DNA of 64,000 nucleotides. It comes from Clostridiales bacterium. Its GTDB lineage: Bacteria; Bacillota; Clostridia; Oscillospirales; Oscillospiraceae. The position numbers and the translations under genes are program-made. This document shows positions 7,769-15,787 of this stretch, piece after piece. Numbering within the stretch: position 1 is the stretch's first letter; the number at the start of each line of letters is the position of its first letter. Location: NCBI GenBank assembly GCA_014799475.1, contig JAAVHX010000017.1, forward strand, positions 1-64,000, in the 5' to 3' direction. Under the pieces are notes generated by a model, which was not told the DNA's origin, made no database searches, and worked only from the letters and a program-made list of their open reading frames with translations.

Positions 7769-8462
7769 AAAGATCCTGGTGGTGGAGGACGAGCGGAACA
7801 TCGTGGACATCCTCACCTTCAACCTGGCCCGGGAGGGCTACGAGACGCTGGAGGCCCTGGACGGGGCGGCGGGGCTGCGGCTGGCCCTGGAGCAGGACCC
7901 GGATCTGATCCTGCTGGATCTGATGCTGCCCAAAATGGACGGCTTCCAGGTGTGCCGCACCCTGCGGGAGCAGGGGCGGGCCACCCCCATCATCATGCTC
8001 ACCGCCCGTGAGGAGGAGACGGACAAGGTGCTGGGGCTGGAGCTGGGGGCGGATGATTACATCACCAAGCCCTTCTCCATGCGGGAGCTGCTGGCCCGGG
8101 TGAAGAGCAACATCCGCCGCACGGAGATGCTGGCCAATGCCGCCCAGCAGAGCCCGGGGAACCGGCTGGAGCTGGGCCGGATCCAGGTGGATCTGGACGC
8201 CATGCTGGTCTATAAGGACGGCGAGGCTTTGGATCTGACCCAGCGGGAGTACGAGCTGGTCAAGACGCTGGCCTCCAGCCGGGGGCAGGCGGTGAGCCGG
8301 GAGTCGCTGATGGAGCAGGTGTGGAACTACGAGGGCTATGTGGGCGACGTGCGGGCGGTGGACGTGGCCGTCCGGCGGCTTCGCGAGAAGCTGGAGGACG
8401 ACCCCGCCGACCCCAAGTTCATCGTCACCCGCCGGGGGCTGGGTTACGCCTTCGGCGTGTAA
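7761..8462 (+). CDS. walR: WalR-type OmpR-family response regulator
   Basis: 233 residues. Receiver domain about 1-120 with the acidic pair in VVEDE, phospho-acceptor Asp in LLDLMLPKMDG (about residue 54), and Lys in ITKPFSM. Winged-helix DNA-binding domain about 135-233, ending FIVTRRGLGYAFGV. Assigned as WalR rather than another PhoB-like regulator because walK, yycH and yycI follow. WalRK controls peptidoglycan hydrolases and wall turnover in Firmicutes. Overlaps nudF by 8 bp. Confidence 0.9.
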   Translation: MGKKILVVEDERNIVDILTFNLAREGYETLEALDGAAGLRLALEQDPDLILLDLMLPKMDGFQVCRTLREQGRATPIIMLTAREEETDKVLGLELGADDYITKPFSMRELLARVKSNIRRTEMLANAAQQSPGNRLELGRIQVDLDAMLVYKDGEALDLTQREYELVKTLASSRGQAVSRESLMEQVWNYEGYVGDVRAVDVAVRRLREKLEDDPADPKFIVTRRGLGYAFGV

Positions 8463-8503
8463 AAAAGTAAATACTTGTACTTTGATCAGCAGGAGGTCAT
8501 AAA

Positions 8504-9586
8504 GTGTCTTTTGAGGTACGAAAGAAGAAAAATCCCGGAATGATTGCGGTACGAGTCCTATGCGTTCTCATGATCGCGGCGATTTTGTGGTTCATCAACT
8601 GGGATCTCGTGCGGGACGCCCTCCGGCAGGAGGGAGTTGACATCATTTTTATGGGCTTTATAGGAATTTTCCTCTTGCTTTTCGCCTACTCGTTCTACGC
8701 GCAGAGACGTCCGCGCATCGAAGTGAACGGTCGGAACATCGCCATTTATCCATTGTGGCGGCCATCCAAAAAAATCACGCTGCGGGAGATCACCTCAAGA
8801 ACAGAAAAGGGCGATACCTCAGGCGAACAATTAGACGCGGCAATTGGCGGAATGCTGCTTGGCGGCGCGCTTGCCTATGCGCTGCAGCAAAGACATTCCG
8901 CCGCTTTACAGTCGCCTAAAGAGATGTCCTACACCTATTACAGTGGGGACACCAAATTGATCACCGTTTCAACAAAAGGGATGGAAAACGTGGAGCGGTT
9001 TGATAACATGGTGGTGGACAAATTGGAGGGAAAACCGCTGGAGCTTGGTCCGAAAACGGTTGCCGCAGAAATGGAACCTGCCAAGAAAGCAAAACGCCCC
9101 CTTATCCTGTGCGGACTGCTTGTCCTGGTCTGTGTCGCGGCGGCGGCAGTCATGCTTTGGCCGCGGTCTCCCGATTCGCTGGCGGGAACCTCCTGGATCG
9201 CTGCCAATGACGGTTCCCAATGGGTATTCCATGAGGATCAGACATTCCACTGGTATCAGACAAAAGGGGAAACAGACGACAATTATTTTGCCGGCACTTA
9301 TGAATTCCATATCGGGCAGGACGCGCTTGATTATTTGACGACCGAGCTTTCCAGGTATGCTGTGACGGAAAGGGAGATGCGGGACGTGATCTCCAGAGTG
9401 CCGGAATATACCGTTGATAATTTTGTGTGCTTTTCTTGTGTCAACCAGTCTTTTATGCTGGACGGGAAGGAACAGCTTTCCGAGGAAACTGTATCGTCTT
9501 ATTTTGGCTTCCTGCTGCTGGACGGCACATACCTTGATATTGCGAATATGACGACCGGTACTTATTACGGTTTCATGAAGGAGTAG
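8504..9586 (+). CDS. Membrane protein of unknown function, inserted between walR and walK
   Basis: 360 residues, GTG start 7 nt after AGGAGG. Two N-terminal membrane helices (about 13-31 and 38-55), then a cytosolic stretch (about 60-195) resembling a PH/bPH fold by its ITLREI-like strands. A third helix follows (LILCGLLVLVCVAAAAVMLW, about 200-219), then an external domain beginning LAGTSWIAANDGSQWVFHED, a lipocalin/DUF-like beta pattern. Base composition is visibly more AT-rich than walR and walK, suggesting recent acquisition. It is in the same orientation, so it is probably read with the operon. No family recognised. Confidence 0.75.
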   Translation: MSFEVRKKKNPGMIAVRVLCVLMIAAILWFINWDLVRDALRQEGVDIIFMGFIGIFLLLFAYSFYAQRRPRIEVNGRNIAIYPLWRPSKKITLREITSRTEKGDTSGEQLDAAIGGMLLGGALAYALQQRHSAALQSPKEMSYTYYSGDTKLITVSTKGMENVERFDNMVVDKLEGKPLELGPKTVAAEMEPAKKAKRPLILCGLLVLVCVAAAAVMLWPRSPDSLAGTSWIAANDGSQWVFHEDQTFHWYQTKGETDDNYFAGTYEFHIGQDALDYLTTELSRYAVTEREMRDVISRVPEYTVDNFVCFSCVNQSFMLDGKEQLSEETVSSYFGFLLLDGTYLDIANMTTGTYYGFMKE

Positions 9587-9634
9587 ATCCCGGCCTCCGC
9601 GCCGGGCACAGGATTCAGAAAGGAGGACGCGCCC

Positions 9635-11107
9635 ATGCGCCGAAACCTGCATATCAAGCTGGTGCTCATCATGGTGCTGCTCATCGTGTCGCTGATGGTG
9701 GTGGTGGGCGCGTTTTTGATGAACTCGGTCACCGGCTACTATATCAACGAGTTTTACAGCCAGATTTCCGACGCCTTTGGGGAGGACAACGCGGACTTCG
9801 TCCGGGATCTCCAGACCGCCACCGAGGACGAGACCGACGGCGCGCTCATGGTGAACGCGGTGCTGTCCGCCTACGAGGGCGTGCTGGGCGTGGACCGCCG
9901 CCACCGCAACTTCTATGTGCTGGACGGGACCACCGGCCGCTATCTGGCCGGATCGGCCCCCGAGCCGGCGGGGGGTATCCCCATCACCCCCAACATCGCC
10001 TCCGCCCTGCAGGGGGAACCGGGGGACGACAGCAGTGTCACCGCCGATTATATGGACGCCGCCATCCCCATCACCCGGGGCGGGCAGCCCTACATCGTCT
10101 ATATCCTGGACAGCCGGGAGACCGCCCGCAGCCTGAACGGGTCGATGTTCACCCTCATTATAGAGGCGCTGGCGCTGGGCCTGATCATCTCGATCCTGCT
10201 GTCCTTCCTGCTGGCCAAGACCATGGTCAACCCCCTCCAGCGCCTGACCAACGGCATTGAGGAGGTCGCCCGGGGGGATTTCTCCCGGAAGCTGGAGGTT
10301 ACCTCGTCGGATGAGATCGGCCAGCTCACCGAGAGCTTCAACGTCATGGCCCGGCAGCTCCAGTCCACCATCGCCGATTTGGAGCGGGAGCAGCAGAAAA
10401 GCAAGGATTTTGTGGCCAACGTGTCCCACGAGCTGCGCACCCCGCTGACCAACATCAAGAGCTACGCCGAGACCCTGGACGACGGGGTGGGGGACCTGCC
10501 CCCGGAGATGGAGCAGAGGTTCCTGGGGGTCATCCTCAACGAGTCCGACCGCATGGCCCATATCCTCCAGGATCTGCTCACCCTGTCCCGGTTCGACTCC
10601 GGGCGGAGCGGGCTGCGGCTGGCCCGGTTCCCCTTCGCCGGGGCGGTGGACGATACCTATCAGGCCATTTTGATGGACGCCCAGAACCACTCCCACACCG
10701 TGGAGCTGGTCCTGCCCGAAAACCTGCCGGAGGTGCGGGCGGATCGGGAGCGGGTGATGCAGGTGATGATGAACATTGTGTCCAACGCCATCAAGTACAC
10801 CCCCGACGGGGGGCGCATCGTCCTGTCCGCCGGGCAGGCGGGGGACAAGGTGTGGATGGAGGTGGACGACAACGGCATCGGCATCCCCGAGGGCGACCGG
10901 GACCGCATTTTCGAGCGGTTCTACCGGGTGGACAAGGCCCGCTCCCGCCAGTCCGGCGGCACGGGGCTGGGGCTGTCCATCGCCCAGGAGATCATGAACC
11001 AGCACGAGGGCAGGCTGTACCTGGTGGACAAGACCGAGCCCGGCCTGACCATCCGCATGGAGCTGCCCATCCGGGGCCCCCGGGAGGAGGCCAGGAATGA
11101 GGAATAA
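9635..11107 (+). CDS. walK: WalK-type sensor histidine kinase
   Basis: 490 residues. TM1 about 8-28, extracellular sensor about 30-165, TM2 about 170-192, HAMP about 193-245, HisKA with phospho-His in FVANVSHELRTPL, and a catalytic domain with N-box NIVSNAIKYTP, G1 DDNGIGIP, F-box and G2 GGTGLGLSI. It differs from Bacillus WalK by lacking a PAS domain between HAMP and HisKA. AAAGGAGG precedes the ATG. Its last 11 bp overlap yycH. The partner regulator walR is two genes upstream because of the inserted membrane gene. Confidence 0.9.
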   Translation: MRRNLHIKLVLIMVLLIVSLMVVVGAFLMNSVTGYYINEFYSQISDAFGEDNADFVRDLQTATEDETDGALMVNAVLSAYEGVLGVDRRHRNFYVLDGTTGRYLAGSAPEPAGGIPITPNIASALQGEPGDDSSVTADYMDAAIPITRGGQPYIVYILDSRETARSLNGSMFTLIIEALALGLIISILLSFLLAKTMVNPLQRLTNGIEEVARGDFSRKLEVTSSDEIGQLTESFNVMARQLQSTIADLEREQQKSKDFVANVSHELRTPLTNIKSYAETLDDGVGDLPPEMEQRFLGVILNESDRMAHILQDLLTLSRFDSGRSGLRLARFPFAGAVDDTYQAILMDAQNHSHTVELVLPENLPEVRADRERVMQVMMNIVSNAIKYTPDGGRIVLSAGQAGDKVWMEVDDNGIGIPEGDRDRIFERFYRVDKARSRQSGGTGLGLSIAQEIMNQHEGRLYLVDKTEPGLTIRMELPIRGPREEARNEE

Positions 11108-12362
11108 GCGTCGCTGGATCGAATGGGGAAAGGACGTCCTCATCGTCCTGCTCACCCTGTCCGCCATCTACCTGCTGACCATGACGCCGTTGGTGCGGGA
11201 CAGCGGCGTGCTGGATCTGCTCTCCCCCCAGGAGAGCCCCGGCGCGGGCCTGTCCGAGGAGAGCCGGGGGATGGTTACGCTCCCCGCCCGTCTGGTCGTC
11301 ACGGGGGAGGGGGGACGCTATGGCGTGCAGTACAACGAGGAGCGCATGAAGGAGCTGTTCCCCCCGCTGGGCGCCCTGCTGGGGGACGCGCTGGCCTCCG
11401 CCGGGACGCCCCAGCTCATCACGGAGGGGAACTGGCGGCGGTATCTGGGCGGGACGGGTGTGTACTTCGACTTTCAGGGCGAGGTGCCCCTGGCCGCCCT
11501 GAAGCGGTGGCTCCAGGGGCCGGGGGACGCTTCGCCGTCCGGCTCCGCCCGGCGGGTGCTGCTGTGCGCCGGGGCGGAGGACCAGGTGCTGCTGTGCTGG
11601 CAGGAGGCGGGCAGCGGCCAGTTTTTCTCCTGCCCTACCGCCCTGACCCAGAGCCTCCACCTGGATCCGGCGGCGGAGGGGCTGACCTCCAATGGGGCCT
11701 ACTTTGCCTTTGAGGGCCAGGAGCTGTCCCGGCTGGTGGACCCCTATACCCTCATCACCGAGGGGGAGCAGGGCCGCGTGGGATACGATGCCTCCGTCCC
11801 GCTGACGGGCGGAACGGGCGCGGCGGCGGTGCTGGAGGCCCTGGACTACAGCGCGCAGAACCATGCCCCGGTCAGCGGCGGCGAGGTGTACCTGGACGGC
11901 GGCGACCGCCTGGTGGTGAGCGAAAACGGCACGGTGACCTACCGGGCGGCCCAGCCGGAGAAGTACCCGGTGGGCAAGGACATCGCCGATGGGATGGACG
12001 GCGTCCGGGCGCTGGCGGAGCGCACGCTGGGCGCGCTGTGCGGCGAGGCCCGGCTGTACCTCATGTCCGCCCAGGAGGAGGAGGGCGCGCTGCGGGTGCG
12101 CTTTGGCTATCTGCTGGACGGCTGCGCCGTCCGCCTGGGCGGTGAGGGCTGGGCGGCGGAGTTCTGGGTGGAGGGTGGCTATATCACCCGGTTCACCCTC
12201 CGCTTCCGCTGCTACACCGCCAACGGGGAGCAGGCCCTGCTGCTGCCTGTCGACAAGGCGGCGGTCATGCTGCCCGATCTGACGGATGAGCGGCGGGAGC
12301 TGGTCATCCAGTACCGGGACGGCGGGGGGACCGCCGTATCGCCCGACTGGGTGGCGGTGTGA
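11097..12362 (+). CDS. yycH: YycH-like regulator of WalK
   Basis: 421 residues. One N-terminal membrane helix (DVLIVLLTLSAIYLLTMTPL, about 13-32) followed by an extracellular domain. In Bacillus, YycH and YycI form a membrane complex that tunes WalK activity. Sequence identity cannot be judged by eye; the assignment rests on topology, size and the walR-walK-H-I order. AGGAGG lies within the walK 3' end. Confidence 0.75.
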   Translation: MRNKRRWIEWGKDVLIVLLTLSAIYLLTMTPLVRDSGVLDLLSPQESPGAGLSEESRGMVTLPARLVVTGEGGRYGVQYNEERMKELFPPLGALLGDALASAGTPQLITEGNWRRYLGGTGVYFDFQGEVPLAALKRWLQGPGDASPSGSARRVLLCAGAEDQVLLCWQEAGSGQFFSCPTALTQSLHLDPAAEGLTSNGAYFAFEGQELSRLVDPYTLITEGEQGRVGYDASVPLTGGTGAAAVLEALDYSAQNHAPVSGGEVYLDGGDRLVVSENGTVTYRAAQPEKYPVGKDIADGMDGVRALAERTLGALCGEARLYLMSAQEEEGALRVRFGYLLDGCAVRLGGEGWAAEFWVEGGYITRFTLRFRCYTANGEQALLLPVDKAAVMLPDLTDERRELVIQYRDGGGTAVSPDWVAV

Positions 12363-12378
12363 AAGGGGAGTATGTGGC

Positions 12379-13230
12379 GTGGAATGGCGCAAGCTGAAAA
12401 ACCTGATCATCTTGATCCTGCTGACGGTGAACGGCTTTTTGCTGGTGCTGGTGGGCATCCGCAGGGAGGACTCCGCCCGCTATGAGCGCTCGGCGCTGGA
12501 GCGGACCGTCCAGGTGCTGGAACAGGGCGGCATCCAGGTGGACATCGAGGCCGTCACCGCCGCGGACGGGCTGACCGCCATAACGGTGGAACGGGATGTG
12601 GAGCGGGAGACCAGGCTGATGAGCGCCCTGCTGGACGAGGAGGTCCAGGGGGACAACCGGGGAGGCGGGTTATACCTCTACCGGGGCAAGCTGGGGGAGG
12701 CAAGCCTCCGGACTGGGGGCGAGCTGTCCGTGGAATTCTTCCGGGATGACCACTGGCGGACCGGCCGCCCGGAGGACCACGCCGCCTCCCTGCTGAAAAA
12801 GCTTGGAGTGGAGGGGGCGCTGACCGGACAGACAGATGAGGGAGAGGACGTCGTCCTCCGCTTTACCCAGAGCTGGAACGGGACGCCGGTATTCTCCTGC
12901 GAGGTGGAGTTTGTATACCGGGAGGGGTATCTGACCACCCTCCGGGGCACGCTGCTGATGGCGGCGGAGGGGACGGCGGAGACAGGGCAAACGCTCACGC
13001 TGCCCACGGCGCTGATGCGGTTTTCCGAGGGGCTGGGTGCCACCGGCGACGTGTGCTCCGCCATCCGCGCCATGGAGCCGGGCTACCGGGGCACGGTCCA
13101 ATCCCTGTCCGGCGGCGTCCGGCTGGCGCCTGTGTGGCTGGTGACCACCGACACCGCGAATTACTATCTGGACTGCGTCACCGGGGCGGCCGTCAGGCTG
13201 CCGGGACAGTCGTTCGGCGCAGCCGAATGA
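12379..13230 (+). CDS. yycI: YycI-like regulator of WalK
   Basis: 283 residues, GTG start with AGGGGAG 8 nt upstream, 16 bp after yycH. Begins MEWRKLKNLIILILLTVNGF, the charged residues plus single membrane helix typical of YycI, with the rest extracytoplasmic. The YycI-type beta domain ends with DTANYYLDCVTGAAVRL. Bacillus operons continue with yycJ and an HtrA protease; here neither follows. Confidence 0.78.
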   Translation: MEWRKLKNLIILILLTVNGFLLVLVGIRREDSARYERSALERTVQVLEQGGIQVDIEAVTAADGLTAITVERDVERETRLMSALLDEEVQGDNRGGGLYLYRGKLGEASLRTGGELSVEFFRDDHWRTGRPEDHAASLLKKLGVEGALTGQTDEGEDVVLRFTQSWNGTPVFSCEVEFVYREGYLTTLRGTLLMAAEGTAETGQTLTLPTALMRFSEGLGATGDVCSAIRAMEPGYRGTVQSLSGGVRLAPVWLVTTDTANYYLDCVTGAAVRLPGQSFGAAE

Positions 13231-13270
13231 CGTCCCAGGGCGGGCGGCGGGCCAGTAGCATGTCTGACAA

Positions 13271-13316
13271 GCCCTCCCTCATAGGATGAATGAGAACTCA
13301 TCCTATGAAGGGGGGC
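13271..13316 (+). promoter_or_regulatory. Long hairpin sequestering the ribosome site of the flippase gene
   Basis: TCATAGGATGA (13279-13289) and TCATCCTATGA (13298-13308) form a perfect 11-bp stem with an 8-nt loop. The flanks GCCCTCC (13271-13277) and GGGGGGC (13310-13316) extend it by 7 more pairs after one C-A mismatch and with one G-U pair. The 3' arm contains the AGGGGGG Shine-Dalgarno of the TTG start at 13323. No U-run follows, so it is a translation-level element rather than a terminator. Confidence 0.75.
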
Positions 13317-13322
13317 GAGCCC

Positions 13323-14864
13323 TTGTCTGCGATCCTGGCCGGAACTCTGCTGCTCACCGCCACCGGCCTGTTTTCCCAGGTGGTGGGGTTTTTGTACCGC
13401 ATGGCCCTGTCCCGGCTCATCGGCGCGGAGACCATGGGGCTGTATCAATTGGTGATGCCGGTGTACTCCATGCTTATGTCGGTGACCGCCGTGGGGCTGA
13501 CGGTGGCGGTGTCCACCCTGTCGGCCCGCTACCACGCCCTGGGGGACAGCGGCACGGTCAAGCTGGTGCTGCGCCGGGCGCTGCGGGATTTTCTGATGCT
13601 GGCGGTGCCGCTGGGGTTGGCGGTGGCGGCGCTGTCCGACCCCATCTCCGTCTACCTCTTGGGGGATGCCCGGACGCGGCTGGGCGTAGTGGTGATGGTG
13701 CCCTGTATGCTGCTCACCGGGGTGGAAAATCTCCACAAGCACTGCTTTTATGGCATCGGCCGGGTGCGGCCCCCCGCCGCCGTGGAGACGGCCGAGCAGC
13801 TCATTCGGGCGGCGGCGGTGCTGCTGCTCCTGGCGGCGCTGCTGCCCCGGAGCGCCGAGGAGACGGTGGGCATCATCGCCCTGGGCATGGTGCTGTGCGA
13901 GGTGTTTTCCGCCTGCGCCCTCACGCTGCTGTTCCGGCGGCACTGGAAGCGGTTTCCCCCCGGCCCCGCCGGGGCGGAGGTGAGCGGCAGCCGGCTGATG
14001 ACCATCGCCCTTCCCGTGGGGGCCACCTCCCTGCTGGGGACGCTGCTGGGCTCCGCCAACGCTGTGCTCATCCCCGCGAAATTGGTGGAAGGGGGCATGA
14101 CCCTGTCCGAGGCCATGTCCGAGTTTGGGGTGCTGTGCGGCATGACCCTGCCCCTGCTGGCCCTGCCCACGGGCTTCATCGGGGCGCTGTGCCTGGTGAT
14201 GGTGCCTGACCTGGCCCGCCGCACCGCCCAGGGCGACCGTCGGGCGGCGGCAGGCTTCCTGGACCGGGTGATGTCCGCCACCTCCCTGCTCATGGCCCCG
14301 GCTATGGCCCTGCTGACGGTGATCGGCCCCACGGTGGGGGCGGCGCTGTTCCGGGATGAGCGGGTGGGGGAGCTGATCCTGCCCCTGGCGGCGGGCACTC
14401 TGCTGGGGTGCTGGCAGTCGGTGCTGTCCGGGGCGCTGAACGGCCTGGGCCTCCAGGGAAAGGCCGCCCGCAACGCCATCCTCAGCGATGTGGCGCAGCT
14501 GGCCTTTACCTTTTTTGCCGTGTCCCGGTTCGGGCTGGCGGGGTTCGCGGCGGGGTTCGTGGCCTCCGGCCTGGTGGGGGCGGGGCTGAACCTGGCCTCC
14601 GTCCTCCGGGCGGCGGAGCTAAGAGTAAAAGCCTTTGAATGGTTTGTCCGTCCGCTGTTGGCGGCGGTGCTGATGGGGCTGTGGTGCGGGCTGCTGTTCC
14701 GCGTGATGATCGACGCCGGGTGTGGCCATGGCTGGGCGTCGCTGGTGTGCGCGGCGCTGGGGATCGCGGTTTATTCCGCCGCCTTGTTAGCCCAGGGGGT
14801 GTCCGTTACCGACCTGTTTGCCCGGTTTGGGGCGTATTTCAAGAGAAAGAGGAGAGCGCTATGA
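13323..14864 (+). CDS. SpoVB/MurJ-like polysaccharide or lipid-linked flippase (MVF/PST family)
   Basis: 513 residues from a TTG start, chosen because AGGGGGG lies 7 nt upstream. Two in-frame ATGs further upstream (13290, 13305) fall inside the hairpin and lack ribosome sites. About 14 membrane helices. Opens LSAILAGTLLLTATGLFSQVVG with VGFLYRMALSRLIGAETMGLY, typical of the stage V sporulation protein B/polysaccharide flippase family. Probably moves an undecaprenyl-linked envelope precursor across the membrane. Placement behind walRK-yycHI fits a wall role. Overlaps the next gene by ATGA. Confidence 0.85.
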   Translation: MSAILAGTLLLTATGLFSQVVGFLYRMALSRLIGAETMGLYQLVMPVYSMLMSVTAVGLTVAVSTLSARYHALGDSGTVKLVLRRALRDFLMLAVPLGLAVAALSDPISVYLLGDARTRLGVVVMVPCMLLTGVENLHKHCFYGIGRVRPPAAVETAEQLIRAAAVLLLLAALLPRSAEETVGIIALGMVLCEVFSACALTLLFRRHWKRFPPGPAGAEVSGSRLMTIALPVGATSLLGTLLGSANAVLIPAKLVEGGMTLSEAMSEFGVLCGMTLPLLALPTGFIGALCLVMVPDLARRTAQGDRRAAAGFLDRVMSATSLLMAPAMALLTVIGPTVGAALFRDERVGELILPLAAGTLLGCWQSVLSGALNGLGLQGKAARNAILSDVAQLAFTFFAVSRFGLAGFAAGFVASGLVGAGLNLASVLRAAELRVKAFEWFVRPLLAAVLMGLWCGLLFRVMIDAGCGHGWASLVCAALGIAVYSAALLAQGVSVTDLFARFGAYFKRKRRAL

Positions 14865-15517
14865 AACCACGCATTCTGATTTCCACCGGCGGAGGGAACG
14901 CCGCCAATTACCTGGCCGCTGTCGAGGCCGCCGGAGGCGTGGGGGAGGCGCGCTATCTCCCCACTCCTGACCTCTCCTATGACGGCCTGCTGCTCACCGG
15001 CGGGGACGACATGGATCCGGCCCTGTTCGGTCAGGAGAACCAGGGCTCCCGGGGGATCGACCGGGCCCGGGACGAGGCGGAGCTGGCCTTGTTGGACGCC
15101 TTTTTGGGCGCGGATAAGCCTGTTTTGGCTATCTGCCGGGGGCACCAGGTGGTCAACGTATGGCTGGGCGGCGACTTGATCCAGGATCTGGGGCCGAATT
15201 TGGTTCCATTTCACCGGCAGGACGAACCGGGGGATCGGATTCACCCGGTGCGGGCGGCGGAGGGCTCCCTGCTTCACCGGCTGTATGGCCCGATGTTCCC
15301 GGTGAACAGCAGCCACCACCAGGCGCTGGGGCGGCTGGGCCGGGGGCTGACGGTGAGCGCTCGTTCCGAGGGCGGGGTCATCGAGGCGGTGGAGCACGAC
15401 ACCCTGCCCCTCATCTCCGTCCAGTTCCACCCGGAGCGGATGACCGGGGCGCTGGCGAGGCCGGACACGGTGGACGGCGGGGAAATCTTCCGGGCGTTTC
15501 TGGAATTGTGTGGATAG
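14861..15517 (+). CDS. Class-I glutamine amidotransferase-like hydrolase (peptidase C26, PuuD-like)
   Basis: 218 residues. Nucleophile in AICRGHQ (Cys at about residue 90) and the His-Glu pair in QFHPER (about 188-193). TGGDDMDPALFG (about 47-58) is the PuuD-type substrate loop. The family hydrolyses gamma-glutamyl amides such as gamma-glutamyl-GABA. The substrate here is unproven, and gamma-linked peptidoglycan pieces are conceivable given the wall operon. The ATGA overlap makes it translationally coupled to the flippase. Confidence 0.85.
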   Translation: MKPRILISTGGGNAANYLAAVEAAGGVGEARYLPTPDLSYDGLLLTGGDDMDPALFGQENQGSRGIDRARDEAELALLDAFLGADKPVLAICRGHQVVNVWLGGDLIQDLGPNLVPFHRQDEPGDRIHPVRAAEGSLLHRLYGPMFPVNSSHHQALGRLGRGLTVSARSEGGVIEAVEHDTLPLISVQFHPERMTGALARPDTVDGGEIFRAFLELCG

Positions 15518-15534
15518 GCTTGTTGTCACGCTGC

Positions 15535-15648
15535 GCCTGTTCGCGACGCGCGGCTTCACTCCGACTCGGACAAAACCCAGTCCCGCCGTGGGCGGGCCTT
15601 GGGCTTTTGCCCTCGCTGCGCTCCATCCGCGCTGCTCACGACGGCTTC
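15535..15648 (-). repeat. 114-bp dispersed repeat, copy C (upstream of clpB CIRCE)
   Basis: The reverse complement begins GAAGCCGTCGTGAGCAG and ends GCGTCGCGAACAGGC, matching the ends of copies A and B. The middle is more diverged but keeps GCAAAAGC and GTCCGAGTCGGAG. Length is exactly 114 bp, as in the other copies. It ends 10 bp before the CIRCE of clpB. Confidence 0.75.
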
Positions 15649-15658
15649 ACGCTTCTTT

Positions 15659-15685
15659 TTAGCACTCTCTTTCCGAGAGTGCTAA
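15659..15685 (+). promoter_or_regulatory. CIRCE operator upstream of clpB
   Basis: TTAGCACTC-N9-GAGTGCTAA with perfect arms, 102 bp before the clpB ATG. A -10-like TATACT lies at 15725-15730, but I see no clear -35, so the exact promoter is uncertain. It predicts HrcA control of clpB. Confidence 0.93.
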
Positions 15686-15787
15686 TTGTTTACACCCAGT
15701 TCATGATTTCCGGGAAAAGAGGGGTATACTACACGTTAGAAATACAAGCTGCTGGGGATTTCCCCGGCTCAGAGGAGTGTGAACTTC

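Noticed and set aside
13290-13322. ATG starts at 13290 and 13305 for the flippase
   Set aside because: Both lie within the hairpin and lack ribosome sites. The TTG at 13323 has AGGGGGG at the right distance and gives a family-typical N-terminus.
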